Part shown: piece after piece, positions 41,601-49,105 of the stretch
Layout: the number at the start of each line of letters is the position of its first letter
Numbering within the stretch: the stretch's first letter is position 1
NCBI GenBank assembly: GCA_949299505.1
Contig: CASGAS010000004.1
Location: forward strand, 1-60,287
Source of the DNA: an uncultured Eubacteriales bacterium
GTDB taxonomy: Bacteria > Bacillota > Clostridia > Oscillospirales > Acutalibacteraceae
Length of the DNA: 60,287 nucleotides
Direction of reading: 5' to 3'
The notes under the pieces: generated by a model
Told to the model about the DNA's origin: nothing
Seen by the model: only the letters and a program-made list of their open reading frames with translations
Databases searched by the model: none
Program-made: the position numbers and the translations under genes

Positions 41601-42110
41601 GACGCCCTCAACCGCGTCGCAGCGTTCGTAGCCGCTGGCCGTCAGGGTTTCCAAAAGCGCGGGCATCGGCAGCTCCGCGTTTTTTCGCAGGACCCGCGCG
41701 TGGCGGCGCAGGACCTCCGGCGGAACCGTGCGCTGCAGAGCGGCTTCTATAGAGCACACGACGGCGTCCGCCGTGCCGTCGAGCAGGGCGGTCAGCGCCT
41801 GCAGGCGGCGCTGCTCATATTCGTGCGAACGCCCCTGCGCCTCGCTGTGAAAGGAAAAGTCGCGCGCAGGATACAGAAAGGCGCGAAGGCCCAGGGCTTG
41901 CAAATCCTCGCAAAGCTTGGTCGCGGCGGCTTCTTCGGGCAGCACCAGCAGCGCCTTGCGGGACAGCGCTTCGCAAAGCGCGGCGCCAAGCAGCGCCTTT
42001 TGCGCGCCGGAAAGCCCCAAAACGCCCAGCGGCAGCCGCCGTTTGGTTACGGCCTGCAGCAGCGCGCGGTATTCGGGGGAGGCTTGCAGTGCAGTTTGGA
42101 ATCCGGACAT
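38640..42110 (-). CDS. mfd: transcription-repair coupling factor Mfd
   Basis: 1156 residues. Mfd releases RNA polymerase stalled at DNA lesions and recruits UvrAB. In order: a UvrB-like domain without helicase activity (about 1-330), an RNA-polymerase interaction domain (about 470-540, with DYVVHAAHGIGIFDG), a RecG-like helicase core with Walker A CGDVGFGKTEVA, DEEQRFG (DEEQ box), SATPIPRTL and QIRGRVGRS, and a C-terminal TRCF domain. The ATG at 42110 has GGAGATC upstream; a TTG at 42125 is in frame but overlaps that site. It lies behind pth, a common order. A candidate own promoter and palindromes are in the 144-base gap. Confidence 0.97.
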   Translation of the reverse strand: MSGFQTALQASPEYRALLQAVTKRRLPLGVLGLSGAQKALLGAALCEALSRKALLVLPEEAAATKLCEDLQALGLRAFLYPARDFSFHSEAQGRSHEYEQRRLQALTALLDGTADAVVCSIEAALQRTVPPEVLRRHARVLRKNAELPMPALLETLTASGYERCDAVEGVGQFSARGGIVDIFSPGYPLPVRIEFFGDTVESIACFDTLSQRRTQSLETFSLMPGTETLLPESETLAEKLETLAESLKGKHAAKQRETLYADADRLRGGAHMGCTDKFLPLVYDTVATVFDYLPDGGLLFVLESAGVRERAENCAKLFAEDLKAYLEDGTLCKGLDKFYLTEADLFRIYEQKGALYLDNFARGSFDTPVRELITFTATQLPVWNGQLDVLCEDLSPVLQKDAVAVVFAGTEKSAKTLAEDLSAEGLSAAYFPFCPNEFSKGFVTVLPGALSGGFCLPHEKFYVYTYGRTRLQASKRRHTRFQKGQSLHSLDDLKKGDYVVHAAHGIGIFDGIQKLEVGKITKDYIKIRYAKSDVLYVPVTQLDLVSKYIGPHEETGRTVKLNRIGGTEWEKTRSRVRTAVKDMADQLVALYAKRQSIQGYAFSPDIDMQNDFERRFPYEETADQLRAVDEIKGDMEKPYPMDRLLCGDVGFGKTEVALRAAFKCVADGKQCAVLVPTTILALQHYRTILHRFEGFPVNIEMISRFRTPRQQEQILKGLRRGSIDLVVGTHRLVSKDVQFKDLGLLIVDEEQRFGVAQKEKLKELFPAVDVLTLSATPIPRTLNMAMTGIRDMSVIEEAPQDRFPVQTYVVEFDMGLLIQAMEKELRRGGQVYFLHNRVETIDKRANEIAALLPGARVAVAHGKMPEEKLSDIWRRLLEGEIDILVCTTIIETGVDVPNCNTLIIEDADRLGLAQLHQIRGRVGRSTRRASAYFTFTRGKELSDIAARRLSAIREYTEFGSGFKIALRDLEIRGAGSVLGAQQHGHMEAVGYDMYLQLLGEAVSAEKGEKSPVRQKECLVDMQVDAHIPERYIESLPQRLAIYRRIADIRSEEDAADVRDELRDRFGEIPRSVEGLIEVSLLRNAAADLGIYEIGQKGQAVILYMKELNTSMVLNLSGQMRGRVSVADTGKKHIAVKIAGDQQPLDTLREIFGYLIP

Positions 42111-42134
42111 AAAAGAGATCTCCAATCTACAGGA

Positions 42135-42245
42135 TAGTTAAAAATTAACTACAACAAAGCGCACAAAACACGGCAAATCGGCTGTGCGCCGGGAAACGGC
42201 TTTAATAGTTAGAAATTATCTATGCGGGAAATATGTAGAAACCAA
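42135..42245 (-). promoter_or_regulatory. candidate mfd promoter with two 17-bp palindromes
   Basis: On the minus strand, TTGGTT (42240-42245), 17-base spacer, TAGATA (42217-42222). A 7-3-7 palindrome (imperfect, 42206-42222) overlaps the -10 box. A perfect version, TAGTTAA-AAA-TTAACTA, lies at 42135-42151 between promoter and gene. Confidence 0.5.
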
Positions 42246-42254
42246 AACGGCCGT

Positions 42255-42863
42255 CTATGAGTTAAAGCGATTCATCGCTTCGTCAATCCGGCCGTCTAAA
42301 AGCAGCGGCACGGCTTCGCAGGCATGGTGAAATGCCTCCAAAAGCGGCTGCTTTTCGTCGGGCTTGAAGCTCGAAAGCACCCAGGCGGCCAGGTCGTAGT
42401 CCGGGTGCGGCTTTTTGCCGACGCCGATTTTGACGCGCGGGAACTGGTCGCTGCCCAGGTGGTAGATGATGTTTTTCAGCCCGTTATGGCCGCCGTCGGT
42501 GCCCTTGCGGCGGATGCGCAGCCGCCCGACGTCCAGGGAAACGTCGTCGGAAAGCACCAGAATATGCTCGGGCGGAATCTTGTAAAACGCGGCGGCGTCG
42601 CGCACGGCTTCCCCGGACGCGTTCATAAAGGTCTGCGGCTTTTGCAAAAGGCAGCGGCGGCCGCCGATGACTGCGTCGCCGAGCAGCGAGCGGAATTTGA
42701 GCCGCCGGATGTCCGCGCCGTGCTGTTCGGCAAGCAGGTCCAGGCACAAAAAGCCTGCGTTGTGGCGGGTGTCGGCGTACTTGTCGCCGGGGTTGCCGAG
42801 CCCAACGATGAGAAATTCCGGCGCGCCGGCGGGCGCGGCGGGTTTGCTGCGGCGAAAAAACAT
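42255..42863 (-). CDS. pth: peptidyl-tRNA hydrolase
   Basis: 202 residues. It releases peptides from prematurely dropped peptidyl-tRNA. The motifs are FLIVGLGNPGDKYADTRHNAGF (catalytic His), KPQTFMNASGEAV (Asn), DDVSLDVGRLRIR (catalytic Asp) and GGHNGLKNIIYHLGSDQFPRVKIGVG. An N-terminal extension of about 15 residues (FFRRSKPAAPAG) is unusual but modest. Only a weak AAAGG site precedes the ATG, so translation may depend on the upstream gene. A small hairpin (AACCGC-CAA-GCGGTT, then TTTT) lies between the glmU-like gene and pth. Confidence 0.96.
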   Translation of the reverse strand: MFFRRSKPAAPAGAPEFLIVGLGNPGDKYADTRHNAGFLCLDLLAEQHGADIRRLKFRSLLGDAVIGGRRCLLQKPQTFMNASGEAVRDAAAFYKIPPEHILVLSDDVSLDVGRLRIRRKGTDGGHNGLKNIIYHLGSDQFPRVKIGVGKKPHPDYDLAAWVLSSFKPDEKQPLLEAFHHACEAVPLLLDGRIDEAMNRFNS

Positions 42864-42905
42864 GGTGTCAGCCTTTCTGAATCGATAGTTAAAACCGCTT
42901 GGCGG

Positions 42906-44084
42906 TTATTTTTTCTTGTCGGTAAGGAAGCGGCGGCTCCAGCCCGCTTTGTTGACCTGCCGCGCGCGCGCAATGCCCAGCGCGTCGGCGGGCACGTCGT
43001 CGGTGATGGTCGAGCCCGCGGCGGTGTAAGCGCCGTCGCCGACACAAACGGGGGCGACGAGGTTCGTGTTGCAGCCGATGAACGCGTCGTCGCCGATTTT
43101 GGTGCGGAATTTCGCCTTGCCGGTGTAGTTGACCGTCACGGTCCCGCAGCCGAAGTTGACGCGCTTGCCCACGTCGGAGTCCCCGACATAGGTCAGGTGT
43201 GAGACCTTGGTGCCGGTGTCAATGTTGGAGTTTTTGACCTCGACGAAGTTGCCCAGATGCACGTTTTCCCCGATAACACTGTTCGGGCGGATATGGACGA
43301 ACGGGCCGATGTTCGCGCCGGGAAGGATTTTCGCGCTGTAGCCCTGCGTGCTGTTGAGCCGCGCGTTTTCCCCGACGTCGCAGTCCTCCAGCAGTGTGTT
43401 CGGACCTAAGACCGCGCCCGCGCCGACATGCGTTTTCCCGCGCAAAATGGTGCCGGGCAGCAGCGTCGCGCCCGCCTCCACCGTAACGTCGGGGCCGACA
43501 AGCACGCCGTCGTCGGCGGGAATTTCCACGCCGGCCTCCAAAAGCGCGTCCAGGATTTTTCGCCGCGCGGCATCGGTAAGCCCGCGGCGGGCTTTGGCCG
43601 AGTCGGCGCACAGCGCTTCGTGCCGCTCTGGCGCTTTAAGCCTCTGCGTGCGTCCGCCCGTCTTTTGCAGCCGCGCTTCCAGCGCGGAAAGCGGGAAAAG
43701 CGCTTCCCCGGCCGCAAGCGCTGCGGTGCGCACCCAGGCGGCGGACACGTCGCCCGTGTCCGGGCAGCAGAACGCCGTCAGGTCGTTTTGGTTTGCGTTG
43801 TGCGCGCCGTAAGCTGTGCGGATGCTGTCCGCGCCGATGAGCGCAAGGTCCCCGCGCACGAGCAGGAGCGCCTCTGCGCCGGCCAAAAAGGCGGGCAGCG
43901 CGTCCGCGTCCAAAACGGGCAGACCCGCCCCGGCGGCTTCGGCCGCACAGCGGTCTTCCGACAGGACGGCCGCGTCCAGACCGCAGGCGCGCACGGCGTC
44001 CGCGACCCAGAAAAGCGCCGGCTTCCAAAGAATGGGCCGCAAGGCGTTCCCGCCGCCCTGCAAACAGGCTTTAGCTTGCTGCAT
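42906..44084 (-). CDS. GlmU-like protein: intact acetyltransferase, degenerate uridyltransferase domain
   Basis: 392 residues, shorter than typical GlmU (about 450-460). The C-terminal left-handed beta-helix (about 190-392) carries the GlmU acetyltransferase features: LGNFVEVKNSNIDTGTKVSHLTYVGDSDVG with catalytic His296, GTVTVNYTGKAKFRTKIGDDAFIGCN and AAGSTITDDVP. The N-terminal nucleotidyltransferase region is only about 150 residues and lacks the G-x-G-T-R-M pyrophosphorylase loop; it begins ACLQGGGNALRPILWKPAL. So glucosamine-1-phosphate N-acetylation is likely and UTP transfer unlikely. AGGGGGA precedes the ATG at 44084. Confidence 0.85.
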   Translation of the reverse strand: MQQAKACLQGGGNALRPILWKPALFWVADAVRACGLDAAVLSEDRCAAEAAGAGLPVLDADALPAFLAGAEALLLVRGDLALIGADSIRTAYGAHNANQNDLTAFCCPDTGDVSAAWVRTAALAAGEALFPLSALEARLQKTGGRTQRLKAPERHEALCADSAKARRGLTDAARRKILDALLEAGVEIPADDGVLVGPDVTVEAGATLLPGTILRGKTHVGAGAVLGPNTLLEDCDVGENARLNSTQGYSAKILPGANIGPFVHIRPNSVIGENVHLGNFVEVKNSNIDTGTKVSHLTYVGDSDVGKRVNFGCGTVTVNYTGKAKFRTKIGDDAFIGCNTNLVAPVCVGDGAYTAAGSTITDDVPADALGIARARQVNKAGWSRRFLTDKKK

Positions 44085-44100
44085 GTGGATTCCCCCTGCG

Positions 44101-44301
44101 TTAATTTTGCCGCTCGACCATTTTGTACTCTTCATAAAAGCGGAAATACGGGCAGTTCTGCGTTTGGTAGGACAAAAAGGCCTCCAGTTCATCCTCGTCG
44201 AGATCCAGCGCGCAGACATACTGCTCGGTTTCGTCGTCGTAGTCGTAATACATGCACATATCGCAGCGCGACTGCGGGACGTTCTTTTCGGATGCGCTCA
44301 T
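44101..44301 (-). CDS. DUF6472-family small cysteine protein
   Basis: 66 residues. CDMCMYYDYDDE, VCALDLDEDELEAFL and NCPYFRFYEEYKMVERQN give four Cys in a C-x-x-C...C...C pattern that could bind a metal. This matches the clostridial DUF6472 family, function unknown. GGAGGCG precedes the ATG. The start overlaps the upstream FAD gene stop (ATGA) and the GlmU-like gene follows after 16 bases, so it is embedded in the operon. Confidence 0.82.
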   Translation of the reverse strand: MSASEKNVPQSRCDMCMYYDYDDETEQYVCALDLDEDELEAFLSYQTQNCPYFRFYEEYKMVERQN

Positions 44302-45851
44302 GCTTTCGCCTCCGTCGATTCGTGATAGGCTTTTTCCGTGTTGACGCTCCAGACCGCCGTTTTGTCGGGCGTACCCTTCAAAATGCCGTCGCAGGCGGCA
44401 AAGGCGGTCAGCATGGAGTGGTCCATGTTGTTGTAGCGGTGCTGCCCGTTGCGGCCGATGCAGTACAGGTTGCAAAGCCCGTCCAAAAACGTCCGCACGC
44501 ACGGCAGGTCGCCGTAGCTGTCGAAATAGGCGGGATAGGCCTTTTTAACACGCTCGCAGTGGCTTTCCAAAACGGGCTCGTCTGCGTTGAGAAGCCCGAT
44601 TTTTACAAGCTCCTTTCGGCCGGCCTCTGCAAGCGACGCGTCCGAGGCGGACCAGAAGTCGTCGTTTTCCCGGCAGAAGTATTCCAGCCCGACGAACACG
44701 GTGTTCTGTGCGTCGCGGACCATGTAGGGCGACCAGTTGTTGAAAATCTGCACGCGGCCGAGGCGCACCGCGCGGTCCTGCACATAAATCCAGCAGTCGG
44801 GCACAAGCCGCCCGAGCGTCTTATGCGCCGTTTTGTTCTCCGGCCGAAGCCGGCGCACAAGCAGGCCGATTGTGACAAAATCGCGGTAGGGCAGCCCCGC
44901 CGCCGTCCGGCGCACGGCCTGCGGAATTTCGACGCCGCGCAAAGCCGCGACCAGCTCGCTAAGCGGCATGGAGGAGAGCACAAAATCGGCCGGAAAGGTT
45001 TTTTCAGTTCCGTTTTCAACGGCGCGCACACCGGCAATGCGCCCGTCTTCGACGTCCAGCGCCGTAACGCGGTGGTTTTTCAAAAGCCGGCCGCCGCGCC
45101 GGACAAATTCCGCCGCCGCCTGCTCCCAGAGCTGGCCGGGACCGAGCTTCGGGTAATAAAACCGCTCAATCAGCGACGTTTCCTTGGTTTTGGAAAGGCC
45201 CAGCGCGTTTTGCAGAACCCGCGCGACGGACAGCCCCTTGACGCGCTGCGCGCCCCAGTCCGCGGAAATTTCGGACGGGTGGCGGCCCCAGAGCTTTTCG
45301 GTATAGTCCTCGAAAAACATTTCATAAAGCGGCCGCCCGAAGCGGTTGATATAGAAATTTTCCAGCGACGTTTCCGGCTTTTTATGAAGGCACGCACCAA
45401 AATACCCCAGCCCCGCGCGCACGGTGCGCGAAAGGCCGAGATTGCGAAAGGTCTGCGGTTTCACGGAAATGGGATAGTCGAAAAATTTGCCGCCGTAATA
45501 AATGCGCGAAACCCGGTCGCGCACCAGCATCACGCGGTCGGTCTGTTCCGGGTCGGGGCCTCCGGGGAAAAGCGGCTTTTCCCGCCCGAGCAGCCGGTCG
45601 TCGAAAGCGGGCGCGCCCTGTAAGGGCAGCAGGCTTTCCCAAAACGCGTTGACGCGCGCATCCTTTGTAAAAAAGCGGTGCCCGCCAAGATCCATCCGGT
45701 TGCCGCCGGCGTTTACGGTACGCGAAATGCCGCCGCAGACGCCGTCCGCCTCCAAAACGGTGACGGCGAAGCGGTCGGGGGCGCGCCGCAGCAGCTCCAG
45801 CCCCGCCGTCAGCCCCGCGGGGCCCGCGCCGATGATCACGATGTTCTGCAT
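44298..45851 (-). CDS. FAD-dependent oxidoreductase / UDP-galactopyranose mutase-like
   Basis: 517 residues. The N-terminal dinucleotide motif is IVIIGAGPAGLTAGLELL, followed by EADGVCGGISRTV and DLGGHRFFTKD. This arrangement occurs in NAD(P)-binding amine oxidase and protoporphyrinogen oxidase-like proteins and in mutase relatives that sit in glycan clusters. CIGRNGQHRYNNMDHSMLTA near the end is the second FAD contact. AAGGAGCAAT precedes the ATG at 45851. It lies eight bases after the cyclase gene. The exact reaction is unknown; a role in cell-surface sugar metabolism is inference from context. Confidence 0.8.
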   Translation of the reverse strand: MQNIVIIGAGPAGLTAGLELLRRAPDRFAVTVLEADGVCGGISRTVNAGGNRMDLGGHRFFTKDARVNAFWESLLPLQGAPAFDDRLLGREKPLFPGGPDPEQTDRVMLVRDRVSRIYYGGKFFDYPISVKPQTFRNLGLSRTVRAGLGYFGACLHKKPETSLENFYINRFGRPLYEMFFEDYTEKLWGRHPSEISADWGAQRVKGLSVARVLQNALGLSKTKETSLIERFYYPKLGPGQLWEQAAAEFVRRGGRLLKNHRVTALDVEDGRIAGVRAVENGTEKTFPADFVLSSMPLSELVAALRGVEIPQAVRRTAAGLPYRDFVTIGLLVRRLRPENKTAHKTLGRLVPDCWIYVQDRAVRLGRVQIFNNWSPYMVRDAQNTVFVGLEYFCRENDDFWSASDASLAEAGRKELVKIGLLNADEPVLESHCERVKKAYPAYFDSYGDLPCVRTFLDGLCNLYCIGRNGQHRYNNMDHSMLTAFAACDGILKGTPDKTAVWSVNTEKAYHESTEAKA

Positions 45852-45859
45852 ATTGCTCC

Positions 45860-46477
45860 TTATGCCTGCGGGCCTTTCCCGCTCCAGAAAATGTAGTCTG
45901 CAATCAGGACCGCGCGTACAAACGCGGCCTCCGCTTCGCCGATTTTGACGGGCGGGGCGATGAGGAAATATTCGCCGCCGCGCACCGCGGAGAGATTGAG
46001 CCCCTCTAAAACGGCGACGTTTTCGCGCAAAAACGCTACATGCGCCGCGCCGGTCTGGTCGTAGTCCGGGTCGATGCTCAGCGCGTCGGTCCCCACAAGC
46101 CTGCAGCCGTAGTACGTCATCGCCTGCGCCGCCGTTTCGTGGATGAACGCCCGGCCGCCGGATTTCAGCAGCAGCCGCTCGCACCCGCGCGGGAACGAAT
46201 TTTCAACGACCTCGCCGGTAATGACGCCCGGCGTCACCTCCAAAACGCGGCAGGGTCCGATGCACGCGTCCAAAGGCACCTTCGACACGTCCGCCCCGCC
46301 GGAAAGGAAGTGCAGCGGCGCGTCCATGTGCGTCCCGTTGTGCAGCCCCGCCGCGAGGGCGCTGAGGTTGTAGCGGTCGCCCGCCTCTATCGATTTGACC
46401 GTGTGCAGCTCGGGGACGGGGTCGCCCTCGTACACCTCGGCGGTAAGCAGGTCGTTGGAAATGTCGATGAGCTTCAT
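45860..46477 (-). CDS. cyclase-family metal hydrolase (kynurenine formamidase-like)
   Basis: 205 residues. The metal-binding core HNGTHMDAPLHF (H-x-G-T-H-x-D) and the later DALSID mark the cyclase/KynB-like superfamily, whose members hydrolyse N-formyl or cyclic amides. No kynurenine genes lie nearby, so the substrate is uncertain. AGGGGG precedes the ATG at 46477. It sits between the asparagine-synthase-like gene and the FAD gene in the long operon. Confidence 0.85.
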   Translation of the reverse strand: MKLIDISNDLLTAEVYEGDPVPELHTVKSIEAGDRYNLSALAAGLHNGTHMDAPLHFLSGGADVSKVPLDACIGPCRVLEVTPGVITGEVVENSFPRGCERLLLKSGGRAFIHETAAQAMTYYGCRLVGTDALSIDPDYDQTGAAHVAFLRENVAVLEGLNLSAVRGGEYFLIAPPVKIGEAEAAFVRAVLIADYIFWSGKGPQA

Positions 46478-46499
46478 CGTGCGCCCCCTTTTGTCGCGG

Positions 46500-48344
46500 T
46501 CAGTTGTTTACAAAATAGGCTTCGTACCAGAGCAGGAAGCAGTAGACGGACCAGATTTTCTTCATGTTGTGCGCCGTGCCGGCCTTGTGGTCGTCCAAAA
46601 GCTTCAGGATAAATTCGGTGTTGAAAAAGCGCTTGGCCGTCTCGCTTTCAAACTTCTCCCGGACGCGCGCGTAAAACGCATCGCGCCGCAGCCAGTCGTT
46701 TAACGGCGTCAGAAAGCCCGTTTTGCGCATGCGCGCCGTCTTTTCGGGCAGCTCGCGCCGCGCAGCGCCGCGCAGCGCCAGCTTGGTCGTTTCGCGGTTC
46801 ACGCGGTATTTTGACGGAATTTGCAGCGCCACGCGCAGCATCTCGCGGTCCAAAAAGGGCACGCGCAGCTCCAGGGAATGCGCCATGCTCATGCGGTCGG
46901 CCTTGACCAGAATGTCCTGCACAAGCCAGGTGCGGATGTCCGCGTACTGCATTTTCGTAATGTCGTCCTCGTTTTGCACCTCGTCGAAAAACGGCTTTGT
47001 AAATTCGGACGGGTCGGGCGCGTCCACCGGGTGCGCCAGGACTTTGTTTACCTCGGTGTGGCGGTAGACGTAGTTGTTGCGGATATACCGCTTTTCAATG
47101 GGGAACTGGCCGCGCATCAAAAACCGCTTGCCGTGGAAATTCGGCAGCTTCGCCGCGACGCGGGCAAGCGCCTTGCGCAGCGAAAGCGGCAGGCGCATGT
47201 AGGTTTCAAAGTCGAGCGGCTCGCGGTAGTAGTGGTAGCCGCCGAACAGCTCGTCCGCACCCTCGCCCGAAAGCACAACCTTGACCTGCTCGCTGGCAAG
47301 CTTGGCCAGGAAATAAAGCGAAATGGCCGACGGGTTGGGCAGCGGTTCGTCCATATAGTATTGTACGGCGGGCACCGCGTCGAAATACGCCTCGGCCGTG
47401 ATTTTATGCGTAAAATTCAGCACGCCCTCGGTTTTGGCAAATTCCTCGGCCGCGGCAAGCTCGGAATACTTCTCCTCCGCGTAGCCGACGGAAAAGGTGC
47501 GCACGCGGTTGCGCTTGGCCATTTCATGCACGACGTAGCTCGAATCCACGCCGCTGGACAAAAAGCAGCCGACCTCGACGTCCGCAATGCCGTGCGCCGC
47601 GGTCGAGTCGCGGAAGGTTTTGTCGATAAGCTCCTCCCAGTAGGCAAGCGGCTTTTCGTTGTCAATCTTGAATTCCGGCGTGTAGTAGCGCGCCGTGGAA
47701 AGCTTGCCGTCCTCCCAGGTGAAATAGGAACCCGGCTCCATTTTGTAGACGTTTTTGAACATCGTCTCGTTGTTCGGAATGTACTCGAAGCATAAGTATT
47801 CGGGCAGCCGCGCTTCGTTGAGCTCCTTTTGAAACAGGGGGTTGTCCAAAAACGCCTTGATTTCGGAGGCGAACAGGAACACCCCGTCGCGCAGGTAATA
47901 GAAAAACGGCTTAATGCCGAAAATATCGCGCGCACCGAACAGCCGGCGGGCGGTCTTGTCCCAAATCACAAAGGCGAACATGCCGCGCAGCCGGGAAAGC
48001 AGGTCCTTGCCCCATTCCTCGTAGCCGTGCAGCAGCACCTCGGAGTCGGTCCGCGTCTTAAAAACGTGTCCCTTGGCAAGCAGCTCCTCGCGAAGCGCCT
48101 GGAAATTGTAAATTTCGCCGTTAAAGACCAGCACCTTGGTGCCGTCCTCGTTTTGGATGGGCTGGCTGCCGCCCGCAAGGTCGATGATGCTAAGCCGCCG
48201 AAAGCCCAGCGAAACGCCGTCGTCCACATAGTAGTCCTCGGAATCCGGGCCGCGGTGCACGATGCGCGCCGCCATGGCGCGCACGACCACCTCGTTGGTT
48301 TTCGTGTCGGGCGTATCGTTGACAAAGCCTACAAATCCGCACAT
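46500..48344 (-). CDS. asnB: glutamine-hydrolysing asparagine synthase / AsnH-like amidotransferase
   Basis: 614 residues. Class II glutaminase domain with the nucleophile Cys2 (MCGFVGF), RGPDSEDYY and FNGEIYNF. The synthetase domain has the PP-loop SSGVDSS, then SGEGADELFGGYHYY and LVQDILVKADRMSMAHSLELRVPFLD. GAGGAAAAAACT precedes the ATG at 48344. By sequence alone it is an AsnB. However, the adjacent racemase and D-Asp ligase-like genes raise the alternative that it amidates D-Asp in the peptidoglycan bridge, as AsnH does in lactococci and enterococci. Confidence 0.92.
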   Translation of the reverse strand: MCGFVGFVNDTPDTKTNEVVVRAMAARIVHRGPDSEDYYVDDGVSLGFRRLSIIDLAGGSQPIQNEDGTKVLVFNGEIYNFQALREELLAKGHVFKTRTDSEVLLHGYEEWGKDLLSRLRGMFAFVIWDKTARRLFGARDIFGIKPFFYYLRDGVFLFASEIKAFLDNPLFQKELNEARLPEYLCFEYIPNNETMFKNVYKMEPGSYFTWEDGKLSTARYYTPEFKIDNEKPLAYWEELIDKTFRDSTAAHGIADVEVGCFLSSGVDSSYVVHEMAKRNRVRTFSVGYAEEKYSELAAAEEFAKTEGVLNFTHKITAEAYFDAVPAVQYYMDEPLPNPSAISLYFLAKLASEQVKVVLSGEGADELFGGYHYYREPLDFETYMRLPLSLRKALARVAAKLPNFHGKRFLMRGQFPIEKRYIRNNYVYRHTEVNKVLAHPVDAPDPSEFTKPFFDEVQNEDDITKMQYADIRTWLVQDILVKADRMSMAHSLELRVPFLDREMLRVALQIPSKYRVNRETTKLALRGAARRELPEKTARMRKTGFLTPLNDWLRRDAFYARVREKFESETAKRFFNTEFILKLLDDHKAGTAHNMKKIWSVYCFLLWYEAYFVNN

Positions 48345-48354
48345 AGTTTTTTCC

Positions 48355-49092
48355 TCATTCCAAGCGGGAGCCAGCCGCCGCTGGTTCCCGAATCTTTTTT
48401 CCGCAGAACCGGATGCTTGCGCGCGCCAGACATTCCATCGAATCCACAATGTCCGGCTGCGTTAAGGAAAAGTCCTTGCGGATAATCGAAAGCTCGGTGC
48501 AGCCGAGCACCACCGCGTCGCAGCCCGCTTTTTTCAGCGCGCCGACGATGCGCAGAAATTCACAGATATCCGCCTTTTCCCCGGCCTTGACCTGGTCGTA
48601 GATGATGTGCATAAGCGACGCCTGGTCCTCGGTCGTGGGCAGCCGGTAGTCGAGCCCGTGCTTTTGGATGACGCCCTGGTACGCGCCGGAAGCGACGGTC
48701 CCCTCTGTTGCAAGTATGCCGACGCACCGCAAATTCGGCACGGACTTTTCGGCGTACGCGACGGTCTCCTCTAAAATGTTGAGGATGGGGATGTGCACGC
48801 TCTGCTGCATCGCGTCGAAGAAATAGTGCGCCGTGTTGCAGGGAATCACGATGCAGTCGCACCCGTCGCGCTCCAGCTTTTTGGCGTCCGACACCATGAC
48901 GGGCAGGGGGTCGGGCTTTGTGTGGTCCAGAATATACGCCGTCCGGTCGGGAATGGAGGCGTGGTTCAAAATGACCATCGGGATGTGCTCCTGGTCGGTT
49001 TTCGCGTCGGTCATTTTGATGACCAAATCGGCGAAATACACCGTTGCAAGCGGCCCCACGCCGCCGAGCACGCCCAAAACTTTTTCCTGCAT
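48355..49092 (-). CDS. aspartate/glutamate racemase family protein
   Basis: 245 residues. The two catalytic cysteines are in VIPCNTAHYF and VLGCTELS. The start LGVLGGVGPLATVYFADL is typical of the aspartate racemase/RacX branch, not MurI. The ATG at 49092 is favoured because GGTGA lies seven bases upstream; a GTG at 49101 is also possible. It follows the ATP-grasp ligase gene by 13 bases and precedes asnB by 10. It probably supplies D-aspartate to the ligase. Confidence 0.9.
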   Translation of the reverse strand: MQEKVLGVLGGVGPLATVYFADLVIKMTDAKTDQEHIPMVILNHASIPDRTAYILDHTKPDPLPVMVSDAKKLERDGCDCIVIPCNTAHYFFDAMQQSVHIPILNILEETVAYAEKSVPNLRCVGILATEGTVASGAYQGVIQKHGLDYRLPTTEDQASLMHIIYDQVKAGEKADICEFLRIVGALKKAGCDAVVLGCTELSIIRKDFSLTQPDIVDSMECLARASIRFCGKKIREPAAAGSRLE

Positions 49093-49105
49093 AGCTGTCA
49101 CCGGC

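Noticed and set aside
43428-45623. 731-aa rightward ORF across the GlmU-like, DUF6472 and FAD genes
   Set aside because: Runs antisense through three recognised genes with tight operon spacing; spurious.
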